DNA of 64,000 bases, from positions 124,001 to 188,000 of the forward strand of contig SSNP01000355.1 of assembly GCA_006937955.1 (NCBI GenBank). Direction: 5' to 3'. The position numbers were made by a program, and so were the translations under genes. The notes beneath the pieces were generated by a model. It was not told the DNA's origin. It made no database searches and was given only the letters and a program-made list of their open reading frames with translations. The DNA is from Pachypanchax playfairii (Eukaryota; Chordata; Actinopteri; Cyprinodontiformes; Aplocheilidae). Positions 13,010-24,276 of the stretch are shown here, in pieces. How positions within the stretch are numbered: position 1 is the stretch's first letter; every line of letters starts with the position of its first letter.

Positions 13010-13366
13010 TAGGGATGCAACGATGCCACTTTTTTCAAACTGATACTGATACTTGGATCTGAGTACTTGCCGATACAGAGTACCAATGCCGATACTTCTA
13101 CCACAAAAAAATGCAATGAATTGGAAGATAGGTTTTATTTTCTTCTTTACTTGTTACAGCAAATGATGGTGAACTCGATAAATTTGAAAATATTAATAAA
13201 AAATGACCACAAAACTAAAATTTCAAGTGAAAAATAAACATTTTCTGTGAAATTAATGCAGTTTCCAGATCTTAAGTATCAGTTCATGGTATCTGTTAAC
13301 TAACTGATATGAGTACATTAGAATAGTATCGACCCCGGTATCAGTATTGGTATCGGTGCATCACTC
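13010..13366. mobile_element. hAT-type MITE with 8-bp target duplication
   Basis: A 357-bp non-autonomous element. The left end reads TAGGGATGCAACGATGCC and the right end reads GTATCGGTGCATCACTC, which are imperfect inverted repeats (inverse of the right end: GAGTGATGCACCGATAC). The flanking octamers GTGTTTAT (13002-13009) and GTGTTTAC (13367-13374) match at 7 of 8 positions, the target length used by hAT transposases. Further ATACCGG/GATACTG-type subterminal motifs occur near both ends. No coding capacity remains. Confidence 0.8.
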
Positions 13367-13374
13367 GTGTTTAC

Positions 13375-16175
13375 CATGCTTATGTGTTTGAATAGAAGTT
13401 CCTTCATTTTGTTTTTTAACAGTTTTATTTGGATAGATGTAAAACATAAAAGAATATACAGTAAGTCAGAAAAATTTGACCACAACTATAATTAAATTGG
13501 AAATAAAGTGTGATTAGTTTTAGTTTGAAAAGATGGCAACTTCTGAAATGTCAAAGTTTAATTCCCCCCCAGGGAGATTTGGTACGTGTCCTAAAAATTC
13601 CTGCATGTTTCAGGTTGAGATGTGTTAGGAAGCAACATGCCGTGAGGAGTGCCTCACCTCTCTGACAGCTCTGTTACAGTAAACTACATTTAGGCTTTCA
13701 GCCTAAATACCAGCTGGCGTCTCAATCTCAACCGTCTGTTGTGTTTTCTTTCAACATATGTAGTTGTTAACACTTTCTTTTTTTAATGACAGTTTCTTGC
13801 CTCTTCTGTGGTAAAAAAAACCCCCCAATAATTAAAAAAAAAAAAAAAACAAAAAAAAACAGGTGGGGAATATTAAAAACTATCAGGTATACAAATAACT
13901 CGAACTGATATTTATCAGATAAGAGTTGTTTCCAAAGATAATGGAAGATAATTTGGCTTTTGAACAATCACAATCTTAAACATTTACTATTTGTCTTCAA
14001 ATAAACTGCACATGCCGAATATTTCTCATTTAGTCCGTCATGTTAACACAGTGTTGATGATGCTGTATTTAAAATGTCACCTGCATATTTTATCTCTGGA
14101 TCCTCTAATGCATCCTCATCATAATTATACATTTCTCCTCTTTCAGAGTGTGCACTTAAAAGCTCAAGCAACATGTTGTTTCATGTTAAAACTACAGGCT
14201 TTACGTGTGCACAGTCTTTCAGGCATGTTCATAGATTTTTGCACCCACAGAGCTGATGGAAAAATCTTGAAAATATGTGTGCATGAAGATTAATCTTTAT
14301 AAAAGAAAATGGGGCTGTGCCAGATGGTGCGTGTGAAATCCAATGTGTCTGTTTGAATTATTTGACTTTACTCTGTTTACAGTAAAAAGATTTCTGAGCC
14401 CAAAGTTACGTTAATTATCTAAAGCATAATGTTGTAATAGTTGCACAGAAGCCAGAATCTGTATCCAAACTGTTGGGTCAAGTTTGGGTTTTATTCAGGA
14501 AATATATAGTAAAACAAAATATTTTCTTACCCTTTCATTGAACAATTATTGTATTATATGTCTGACCTTTTGCAGTTTTTCAATTAGCAACCTTTTTCTG
14601 GACCTCTGGCTGTTTCACATTGTTAATGAATTTCTTGAGGTTTTGCCAGTTTACCGAAGAAACATGGAAACTACAAAGATTAGATGAAGCAAATGATAAA
14701 TGTAGTTGTTTTTACCATCGTTTTTAGTACATTTCTCAATTTGCTGTCCAACCAGACCTCATTTCCAAAATAATTGAATTTACAACCATGTTCTTCAACA
14801 AACATAAAAACTGCCATGGCAAACCTGACAGTTTCTGATAAATGTGGCGTGATCATTTAATCTTCCGGAGGATGAGAAGCAATACGACATTTGATTTACA
14901 GTAAACCATACTGAGTGATGGCAGAACTAAAAACACAATTTGTTGAGGTTGTAGAGTGTGGTTTTATTTATTTGTACATTTATGGGCGTGAGGCAGCGTC
15001 CTCTCAGTCAGGGACACAGTGAGAGGCCAGGAGGTGAGAACTGAATACCAGATAGATACACATACACACCCAAGATACTACAAAATGAGCCAACTAGCAC
15101 TTTACGGATCACCCTACATGTTTTATAAATGAGAGGAATCTCACTCGCTGTCAGGGAATGAAAGCACCTCTATGGATGGTTCCATAATGGCTCTTCTGTA
15201 AAATGAGAAGGTTCATGATGAGTGTTTATCATTGAACATTTCACCAACTTTATTTTTACAGGCCAAAGGGAACAAGCAAAAAAAGCTTTAGAGACTGTTG
15301 AGGCTTTTATTTCATTAGCCACCATGTCAGATTGATCCGAGAAGACTTGAAAGGTTTCAGCGCTTTGATTCATACAATTAAAGCAAAAGCAGTACTGTGA
15401 AAGAAATCAAAATCAAGTAAATACCTGTAATATTTAAACTATTCCATTTACTGCAGGACTTTTAATGTTATGCTTTTTCATAGGCTGTTTGCATGTGTTT
15501 GATTGGGAGCTTTGCTGACAGCCTCAACCCTCTCAGAGCTCACATGAATTTTTTTCATCTACATCTGAAAAGCAGCAACAGTGTTAATGTGCAAGCAGTA
15601 CCTTTTTTTTTTTTTTTTTGAAGGAACTCATAAGTGGCTGTATTTAAAATTCAAATATAGCTTAACATTTTTGGCTAGTGATTGAAAAATCTTTAAATTT
15701 TTAGTATTTGCTTTTTAAACATGCAGATTTTGTCCCTGAGCCATTTTCCTGCCAGGGTGGATAAATGGAATCTACATTAAACCTCACAAGATCCCCATCA
15801 ATCTGAAATAATGGTTATACTAAGAATAATAATAATTATTTTATGGTGAGATTACGTCTTGAAACTTGTTGAGTGTTTTATGAAGATTAATTCCAGCTCT
15901 TAACAAACTCTGTATACCTTAGGCTGAATAAGTATTTTATAACATTTTAGAAATTATAGCACATGACATTGAACTCAGTATCAACCATAACTTACTATAA
16001 ATACAGTATTTTTATAGTCATATGCTGATAAATAATTCACCAAAGCTGCAGGAATGGAAAGAATTAAGATTTACTCAGAAGTTTGCAGCGCTCCTTGGGT
16101 TTTTCCAGTCAGAGCTGTTGTCATTTCCAAAGCCTGTTTAACAGGTCGTGGAACAGTTATTAGCTCTTTGCATCC
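13375..16175. other. AT-rich DNA without supported genes
   Basis: Contains poly-A runs near 13834-13858 and a poly-T run near 15603-15619. No transposon ends or coding exons were recognised. The 100-codon frame at 13991-14293 has no identifiable domain. Confidence 0.4.
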
Positions 16176-16326
16176 TTTCTGCATGGAGTTTACATGTTTC
16201 CCTGGTGCATGTGTTGGTTTCCTCCAGGTGCTTCCGTTTCATCCCAGAGTCCTAAAACATGCAGGTTGACTTAACTAGGGATTCTAAACTAGAACAAGTG
16301 GTTGCAGAAAATGAATGAATAGATGG
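16176..16326 (+). mobile_element. Degraded SINE/LINE-tail fragment, opposite in orientation to the 9.1-kb copy
   Basis: The stretch reads as a decayed plus-strand version of the body and tail seen in the 9123-9487 element. CTGCATGGAGTTTACATGTT, a TTTCCTCCAGGT segment, AAAACATGCAGGTTGACTT and the terminal GAAAATGAATGAATAGATGG are all present in order. The tRNA-like head is missing. No target duplication was found. Confidence 0.6.
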
Positions 16327-16346
16327 TTACTATTTAGTCTTATTTT

Positions 16347-16645
16347 CAGAGCCGGCCCTGAGCATAGGCCACCCAGGCTGTTGCCTAGGGCGCCATCTGC
16401 TGGTGGGGGCACCAAATCCCAATTATTATTATTACTATTATTATTGACAGAAAGTAAAGGCATTTTATCTGTTGTTACTTTTTGTAGTTGTCTACTGTTA
16501 ATATTGTTTTGAGCATGTTTTCTTTTCATTGCACTGTTCCATTTATAGTCTATAAATATTTATTGCAACGTCTTCCAGTTATTGAGTTATGATGTTTTTG
16601 TTCTGTAGGGGGCACCAAAATCCTTTTTCACCTACGGCACCTTGC
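16347..16645. mobile_element. Possible degraded DNA-transposon fragment
   Basis: Begins CAGAGCCGGCCCTGAGCAT, a start seen in widespread vertebrate DNA-transposon repeats with a GCCTAGGGCGCC motif nearby (16383-16394). About 220 bp later a loosely inverted counterpart appears (GGGGGCACCAAAATCC, then CCTACGGCACC). The outermost right end and target duplication are not recognisable, so the element class is uncertain; a hAT-like origin is a guess. An ATT microsatellite lies inside at about 16420-16445. Confidence 0.35.
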
Positions 16646-16649
16646 AGCT

Positions 16650-17790
16650 CAGGCTGTTACTTTTGGCAGGTTTTTTTTGTAGGTTAAAACCTTCTTTCTA
16701 TAGCACTTAACGACTGTACTCATCTTTAGATTGCATTGTCACAACATAACAGTAACGGGTGTTTTAACTGGGCCAGTAGTGATGCGTGTGAAAACTGATC
16801 TGTTGATTGAGATCAGAACTTAACTGTCATCCTTGTCAGGTGTGAGAGGGCAGGTGTCACACGCTCCTGATCCATACCAGGCACCAGAGGGAGAAAGACT
16901 AGGGCTGCTGGCCCCATCATCACTTTGTAAATGCTTCAGGCCATCGAGTAAACATGCACCTCAGCCCTTTCTATCAGAGTAACTCAATAGCTCTCTCCAC
17001 ACCACTCCTCAATGTCTCAACACCTCTCCTCGGTTCAGAAATACCCCACACCAGCTAACTCCCCAGGATGTTGACCCGGCAGTGCAGGTCATCACTTCGA
17101 GACAAAGAGATTCTTATCAGTCCAGCCACTGCCTCCTCACTCACCTCCAACCCCTGCCCCTCACACGGTGAGCGATGACTCTTCTGAAACTTAATATCAG
17201 TGATATCATCAAGGTGCTTCCTTACCCCTCTCTTAGGACTCAGAGAGGTGTTGTGAAAAAATACTATCAGGCACTTGGCTGACAGAGGACCCCTCCAGGG
17301 AGCGTTGGTAAGTTTGGTTCCATTAAGTGGTGTGTAATACAAGACAGAGAGACTAACAGAAAACTAGAGGGAGGAAAAGGTGGAGGGACAATTGCGAATG
17401 AAGAGGTTAATGCTCCATAACCCATTTTCCTCTTTTTTCCACTTAGGAATTCAGCAGCTAAGAGAAATTACAAACTGCCCAACCTGTTACTTTTCTTGTA
17501 GAAGTGGTTTTGCATTTTCAGTGCAACATAAGTTAAAAAGATACATCGGTGCGCGTTTATTTGTAAAATTGCTGAATATTTAGCAGGAAAAAAAACTTTA
17601 ATGCAGAGCATGTGATACAATCTTTTCTTGCTCACAATATTTGAGATACTTAGAATAGGTTTTCCTAAAAGATGCAGCGTTCTCATGTGAAAGTAAACAA
17701 AGTTTTCGGAATGTTACTATTGTAATTACATTCTGCTGATCATAAAACACAGCAGTAATTGGAGTTAAGTGTTTACACGCCTCAGTATAC
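16650..17790. other. No supported gene; GC-richer patch at about 16.85-17.3 kb
   Basis: The 16850-17340 part is visibly richer in C and G than its surroundings. It carries a 95-codon minus-strand frame at 17055-17342 with no recognised motif. It could be an old exon, a CpG-poor regulatory block or chance. Confidence 0.3.
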
Positions 17791-17794
17791 CAGA

Positions 17795-17857
17795 TAATAA
17801 CCCAGCTCTTATAGTCAGGACTTGTGCAACTGGGATATGATCTTAACTGGGTTATTA
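17795..17857. repeat. Inverted repeat, possible MITE remnant
   Basis: TAATAACCCAG at 17795-17805 returns as its exact reverse complement CTGGGTTATTA at 17847-17857, around a 41-nt spacer. The surrounding segment (GTTTACACGCCTCAGTATACC) has the look of a fish DNA-repeat end, but I could not find outer ends or a target duplication. Confidence 0.45.
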
Positions 17858-18588
17858 TAAACAGGACATGATGCTTGGAATATGTGAGCATCCTGATTAT
17901 TAAGTAAACTCTGCCTTGCATATAAATGTATTCACCAAGGCTTCAATTAAGTTTTATATTTACTTGGATTTTTCCCCTTGTGGTGCCACTCAGAAAAATG
18001 ACTTCTGCTGGATTATTATTATTATACGTGACTAAGTGGAATCTGTGTAAATATGTAAAAGTCTTTCAAGTGCTGTAGTGCAGTATAGTTTTAGATTGTG
18101 GGCACATTGTTTTATTACTATAATAACAGTTTTCTGTCAGTTTTTTTTAGCAATTAACTGCACTGCCTAAATAATACAGATATTATTATTATTTAAAAAT
18201 GAAGAAAAAATATCTATTTATATTTTTACAGTGTTGCTTCATCTGTTCACTTTCTCTGCCCAAATGTTTCCATCTATATTCAGATCCTTTAGGTAGACTC
18301 ATAAAGTTTTTATGAGGGCTGAATTAATTTGATCCCTCCGTGCTTAACTATTACAATTTGTGTTGTCGCTGTCTGTGTGCAGAAAAGCTGACAAACCACA
18401 GTAACTGTATAACTTTAAAATAATGTTTCTGTCAATCTCAGAAGTGGTATGAAATTAATTTACATGATAAACATTCTTTTAATCATTTGTTGATATATTC
18501 TGGGTTTGTTAACATCACTAATTTACTATAAAATCAATGAGTTTTCAGTTTTTCGATTAACCTCTACTGTAATATAATCAGATACATT

Positions 18589-18650
18589 TTTTTTTTTTTT
18601 TTTTTTTTTTTTTTNNNNNNNNNNTTTTTTTTTTTTTTTTTTTTTTTTTT
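18589..18650. repeat. Poly-T tract containing an assembly gap
   Basis: A run of T on both sides of ten N (18615-18624). The true length is unknown. No poly-A-tailed retroelement body was recognised next to it. Confidence 0.9.
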
Positions 18651-21600
18651 CTAGTCAGTCTGCCAACCTCAGAGATGATGTCCAATATCCACTTTCCTTA
18701 TCAGCTAATCAGAATAGAGAGCTATAATCAAATAAACAATGGACCATTTGACAGCGGTCGGTATTCGACCATCCAAAACTGTCAATTAAGGTTTCCATTT
18801 AGCAGCCTGGTTTGACTCTTTGGTTAACAAAACATCTTTTTTATGTTATTTATCCTAATTACATAATCAGTTTGCTTTCATCCAGCTTTAATTGCTAAAC
18901 AAATAACGATCACAATGACCCAAATTGGTTTTGTGGAGAGTTTGGAAAACGGATAGTGAGTTAAAATGAGGAAAGCAACAGCATTAAGCCAAAATGGTTT
19001 TAATATTGTGGTCAGCTTAAACATGAAGATCTAACAAATATATTATTTATTCAAAGTCCTCATGGAATCAGAACTGAAAAATGTAAATATTTATTTCTTT
19101 TATTGTATTTCTTCATGTGAGGGTAGAAAAGGGGTGTCAAACAGCAAATAAAAAGAAATAACAGCCTGTATCTTTAAAAGCTTGCAGCTGACTTTTCACA
19201 TGTACCATGTACTGTGACACTAGGGTGCTTCAATGTGCTTATAATAAACACTGTTGCAGCCGTTGGTTTTGTGCCAGAGAGGGTGTGACATGAATATAGA
19301 GCTGATTTTATTAGCGGAGGTGAATAGAGAAATTTCAAGTCTATAATTGACTGCAGCATTAGAGACCTGGTTTTTCTTTTTGGGTTGTGCAATATCTGAA
19401 CTGTGGATCTAAGTCACTGTCAGGCCAGATGGGGTCTGGCCACTAAAGGATTACCACTCTTTTACTAGACAGCTATTGGCCCTGAAGAATTATTCTGAAA
19501 GTAATACAGTGTAATCCCTCACTTCACCATGACATTTGCCATTCTTAGCTTACAATCCCTCTGACACCTGTCAGTCTCCGAAACATCAGAACATTAAACT
19601 CAAGTGGGATGTAGAGAGAGCAGTAATGACTTACTCAGTCTGATAACAAGGAAGGTAGCAGAGGTTTAAATACATGATTTACACTTTATGGTAGATAGTG
19701 TACTTACCTTCTATAAGGACTTTTAAAAGTAAAGCTGGACTGTCAGACACAATTCGTAAAAAAAAAAAAACGTACTCAGTATTACACACACATGGAGTGA
19801 CCTTTGTGTTTAAAAGTTCAGAAGTGTTTTTCATTTTCTTGTAACATCATGGTTCCTATTGGTTGTCCAGCCCACCACTGACACTCCCACTACCCAGATG
19901 GTCCGTCCAGCCCTGTTCACAACAAAATTAAACAGGAACTCTGAGACATATGGCTCATCCCTACTGAATGCATGAAGCGGAGACTGGAATAAGAACTGGA
20001 CATGTGTCATTATTCTACGCATGAGTGCACTTCTTTGGTTTTCTCCTCGTCAACCAAACCACATCCACACAGTGGAGGACTGTCTGAGGTTAAGCTGTTC
20101 AAAACAGATGGCTGAAATCTGCTCAACTCTCTGGGTTAAATACCCTCTTTATTTCCTCAGGTACCCTAAGTGATATCTGCATTTTACAGAAAGTCTGGGA
20201 CATTTGGGCCAAACTGTTGGGGCATTGAGTTTACACATATATAAATATATATGTACTTTGCTGCCTCGAGTTAATTTAGGCATTTATCTTCATGTTTTTG
20301 CTGTTTCTGGAAACCTTTGTCCAGAGCGCAGCATTTGAAGTAAATACGTGAGAGAACACATTGTGCCTTCATCAAATACCACCTATAGTGTTATGGAATT
20401 GAAAAAGACTGACCACAGGGAATTGTGGGAAGGCATCTCCTTTTCGCAGAAGAGGGGCGCATGGAAGAGTGAACACCTTAGAGAACAAGAATAGGAGTTA
20501 GTTAAGGGGGTTAGTGCACAGGGGAGGAGAGAAGTCATGGAGGGTGTGGATGGACTTAACACATACCAGCCTTGAAGAAAAGAACCTGGAGGATTTTGAA
20601 GAAACTCCTCCACATTCTGTGCTTCAGTGCTTCTCATTGCAAATCATTGTCATTCACACAGCAGAAAAAAAAAAAAGTCAATGGACAGCTGGGCTTTGGC
20701 TCGGTCAGTAGCTGGGAAAGAGATGGGCTGAGTCAAGCTGCCGTAGAAGGAAAACAAAGAAGATGAGTAGAAGAATTATCAAGCCCAATTTAACATTTAT
20801 TTTGCCTGTAACAATAATTGCATTTTGCAAACTCAGTCTATTTAACATTCGTAAAGCAGAACTGAATTCTACCTCTTTATAGTCTCTGGGTTGTTTGCTG
20901 CTTGAAAATTATACTGCTGGAAAATTGACACTGTGGAAATATACAAGTAATAATAAAAACCGTAAATAATAATTAGAATGCAAGTGTCGGCAGGAATATT
21001 TAATGTCTTCATTTATCTCTGGGTTATTGTTGCAATATGTCTTATTCGTGTATTATTTAGTGATAAGTATGTGATTCGAGTAATACTTATCCCATGATCA
21101 AAGTACACAGGAGAGACCGATGTGAATGATGCCAGGGAGCAATCTGTCATGGAACATACATCACGGTCCGACGTGGTCCTGATGAACGTTAGATTGGAAA
21201 AGCTCGAGTGGGAGAAGTCTGAAGAGTTCTTTGCCTGATAAATAAAAATAAAAAAAAGTTTCATGAATTTTAAATAGCTTGCTGTTTGTCTGCCTGCAGT
21301 TTTAAAAGACCAAAGGTTTAAAAAAAAAAATAAAAGCAAAAAAAACAAAAAAAAACTCAGCGCAGTCTGATAGAAGGAATCTGCATATATTTGCATTCAT
21401 TTAGCTTCACGTTAATTTGCCTGCTGCTCTTAGAGGTGCATTTACAGTGTCTGGGTGTCTTGAGTTTCCTTTTTCACTCTGCCTTTATTTTTAGAACAAC
21501 ATTCTCCTTTTGTCATTTTCTCCTTTTAATGTTGGATCCTTTAATGTGTTAACATCAAATCTTTATACCCCGTTCTCTGTTTGGCTGCTTTAAACATGTC

Positions 21601-21811
21601 GTTTTCTTTGTATGACAGAACAGTGTGCTGGTTTGGTCACCAAGGTGATGGAGTTTTATCGCTTATTCGTTCGTTTTGGTCACGTTTCATAATTAAGATC
21701 TGTTTTATACATCCAGATTTATAAAACCCTGTTAAAATCTTTGAAAGTCTTTTTTCATTTCTGAAACTTTATTTGAATACTAAACCTTTATTTGAAATTA
21801 TAACTTAATCT
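18651..21811. other. AT-rich DNA without supported genes
   Basis: No coding exon, RNA gene or transposon end was recognised. A 127-codon minus-strand frame (21013-21396) is dominated by phenylalanine and leucine from a poly-A/T-rich stretch and looks like chance. A TATATA-rich patch lies near 20238-20251. Confidence 0.4.
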
Positions 21812-21874
21812 TTAAAGTTCCTGAATCATGCTATATTACAGCTTATATTACAGCTCTGGGATAGGCTAGGCCTA

Positions 21875-23466
21875 CAGTGGGGCAAAAAAGTATTTAGTCA
21901 GCCACCAATTGTGTAAGTTCTCCCAATTAAAAAGATCAAAGAGGCCTGTAATTTTCATCATAGGTATACCTCAACTATGAGAGACAAAATGAGGAAAAAA
22001 AATCCAGAAAATCACATTGTCTGATTTTTAAAGAATTTATTTGCAAATTATGGTGGAAAATAAGTATTTGGTCAATAACAAAAGTTAATCTCAATACTTT
22101 GTTATATAGCCATTGTTGGCAATGACAGAGGTCAAACGTTTTCTGTAAGTCTTCACAAGGTTTTCACACACTGTTGCTGGTATTTTGGCCCATTCCTCCA
22201 TGCAGATCTCCTCTAGAGCAGTGATGTTTTGGGGCTGACGCTGGGCAACACGGACTTTCAACTCCCTCCAGAGATTTTCTATGGGGTTGAGATCTGGAGA
22301 CTGGCTAGGCCACTCCAGGACCTTGAAATGCTTCTTACGAAGTCACTCCTTCGTTGCCCGGGCGGTGTGTTTGGGATCATTGTCATGCTGAAAGACCCAG
22401 CCACGTCTCATTTTCAATGCCCTTGCTGATGGAAGGAGGTTTTCACTCAAAATCTTACGATACATGGCCCCATTCATTCTTTCCTTTACACGGATCAGTC
22501 GTCCTGGTCCCCTTGCAGAAAAACAGCCCCAAAGCATGATGCTTCCACCCCCATGCTTTACAGTAGGTATGGTGTTCTTTGGATCCAACTCAGCATTCTT
22601 TCCCCTCCAAACACGACAAGTTGAGTTTCTACCAAAAAGTTCTATTTTGGTTTCATCTGACCATATGATGTTCTCCCAATCCTCTTCTGGATCATCCAAA
22701 TGCTCCCTAGCAAACCGCAGACGTGTCCTGGCTTCAGCAGGGGGACACGTCTGGCACTGCAGGATTTGAGTCCCTGGCGGCGTAGTGTGTTACTGATGGT
22801 AGCCTTTGTTACTTTGGTCCCAGCTCTCTGCAGGTCATTCACTAGGTCCCTCCGTGTGGTTCTGGGAGTTTTGCTCACCGTTCTTGTGATCATTTTGACC
22901 CCACGGGGTGAGATCTTGCGTGGAGCCCCAGATCGAGGGAGATTATCAGTGGTCTTGTATGTCTTCCATTTTCTAATAATTGCTCCCACAGTTGATTTCT
23001 TCACACCAAGCTGCTTACCTATTGCAGATTCAGTCTTCCCAGCCTGGTGAAGGTCTACAATTTTGTTTCTGGTGTCCTTTGACAGCTCTTTGGTCTTGGC
23101 CATAGTGGAGTTTGGAGCGTGACTGTTTGAGGTTGTGGACAGGTGTCTTTTATACTGATAACGAGTTCACACAGGTGCCATTAATACAGGTAACGAGTGG
23201 AGGACCGAGGAGCCTCTTAAAGAAGTTACAGGTCTGTGAAAGCCAGAAATCTTACTTGTTTGTAGGTGACCAAATACTTATTTTCCACCATAATTTGCAA
23301 ATAAATTCTTTAAAAATCAGACAATGTGATTTTCTGGATTTTTTTTCCTCATTTTGTCTCTCATAGTTGAGGTATACCTATGATGAAAATTACAGGCCTC
23401 TCTGATCTTTTTAAGTGGGAGAACTTACACAATGGGTGGCTGACTAAATACTTTTTTGCCCCACTG
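21875..23466 (-). mobile_element. Tc1/mariner-type DNA transposon with 200-bp IR/DR ends
   Basis: A 1592-bp element starting CAGTGGGGCAAAAAAGTATT and ending with its inverse, flanked by the TA target duplication (21873-21874 and 23467-23468). The inverted ends run about 200 bp each (21875-22074 and 23267-23466) and differ at only three positions by my alignment. Each end holds two transposase-binding-like direct repeats: an outer one (AAAAAAGTATTTAGTCA) and an inner one (AAATAAGTATTTGGTCA). This is the IR/DR layout known from Sleeping Beauty-like fish elements. The transposase inside lies on the minus strand and is broken. It sits inside the family B MITE, so it arrived later. Confidence 0.95.
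22091..23103 (-). pseudogene. Tc1-type DDE transposase, frameshifted and with a premature stop
   Basis: The ATG is at 23101-23103. The first segment (153 codons, to 22642) holds the paired-like helix-turn-helix DNA-binding region, including KQLGVKKSTVGAIIRKW at about residues 33-49, and a second helix-turn-helix. Around 22720-22725 the frame is lost: the following segment continues in another frame from about 22722 to 22343 with WSDETK (first catalytic aspartate) and QHDNDPKHTA (second). A TGA then replaces an expected tryptophan codon just after ATKE. Beyond it the original frame still encodes NPIENLWR, with the catalytic glutamate, and reaches a normal stop at 22091-22093. The span is 1013 nt; restoring about 10 nt would give 341 codons including the stop, the usual length of this family, so a 10-nt deletion is the likely lesion. 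This copy cannot make an active enzyme. Confidence 0.9.
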
Positions 23467-24276
23467 TATATGACAAAATGTTACAGTTGACATTATATAG
23501 TATTTATTTGTCCTGAAATATAACTTATATCCTGGAGTTTTTGACCTGGAAATAAAATGCTCAGTTTCACTAAAATCCCACCTCTCCCCCTATGCCTTAA
23601 GCCCCAGCCCGACTACAGCAAAGCAGCATGGGCAACAGCCACGCCCACAAAACTTTGTAAACAATTCAATAATGATGGAGGAGCGTAGTCTGGAGCCTTA
23701 CCATCATGATCCAGAGTCAGACAGTGAATTTGAAGTAAAAGCTTCATAAATGGCTAACACACATTTTCATTTGCATGTAGCTAGCATTTTGATTTACTTA
23801 CTGCTCTGGATGCTCTATAAAGCATCTTTATTGTTGGAATTGTGCCGGCTGCAAGAGTTAATCTCTCCGACAGTCCACTTTGGTACTGGCCAAGGTTCGG
23901 GTGCAGCCATCGGTGAAATGATGCACATATAAACATGCTGTAGCTGGTTAGACGTGGGATTCCGCAGAGAAACTCCAGCCATTTTGGCGACTGGGCTGTT
24001 CTTTAGGAATGGTGAATAAATTCTTGTAACTCTCGCAGCCAAATGCACATTTTCACTGAGACATTTTTATAAAGTAAAATACTACAAAATGATGGTGCTT
24101 CTTGCTTCGGACTCTCGCATCTCACACCTGTGAAAAAAGGGGGCACGTGTGTTTAATCTGCAGGGGCGGCGCGGACACGTTGGGCACTTCGTTTGACAGC
24201 GTTACATCACTATGTTACGACTCAGTTGTTTTGTAGGAGGGAGTGGAGCAGCTGCTCAGAGAAATGTGTGAGTTAA

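Noticed and set aside
21013..21396. 127-codon minus-strand frame with a hydrophobic start
   Set aside because: The apparent membrane segment comes from poly-A/T-rich DNA, with no homology or gene context.
22229..23050. Plus-strand open frames inside the Tc1 element
   Set aside because: Antisense shadows of the transposase, which reads on the minus strand with recognisable motifs.
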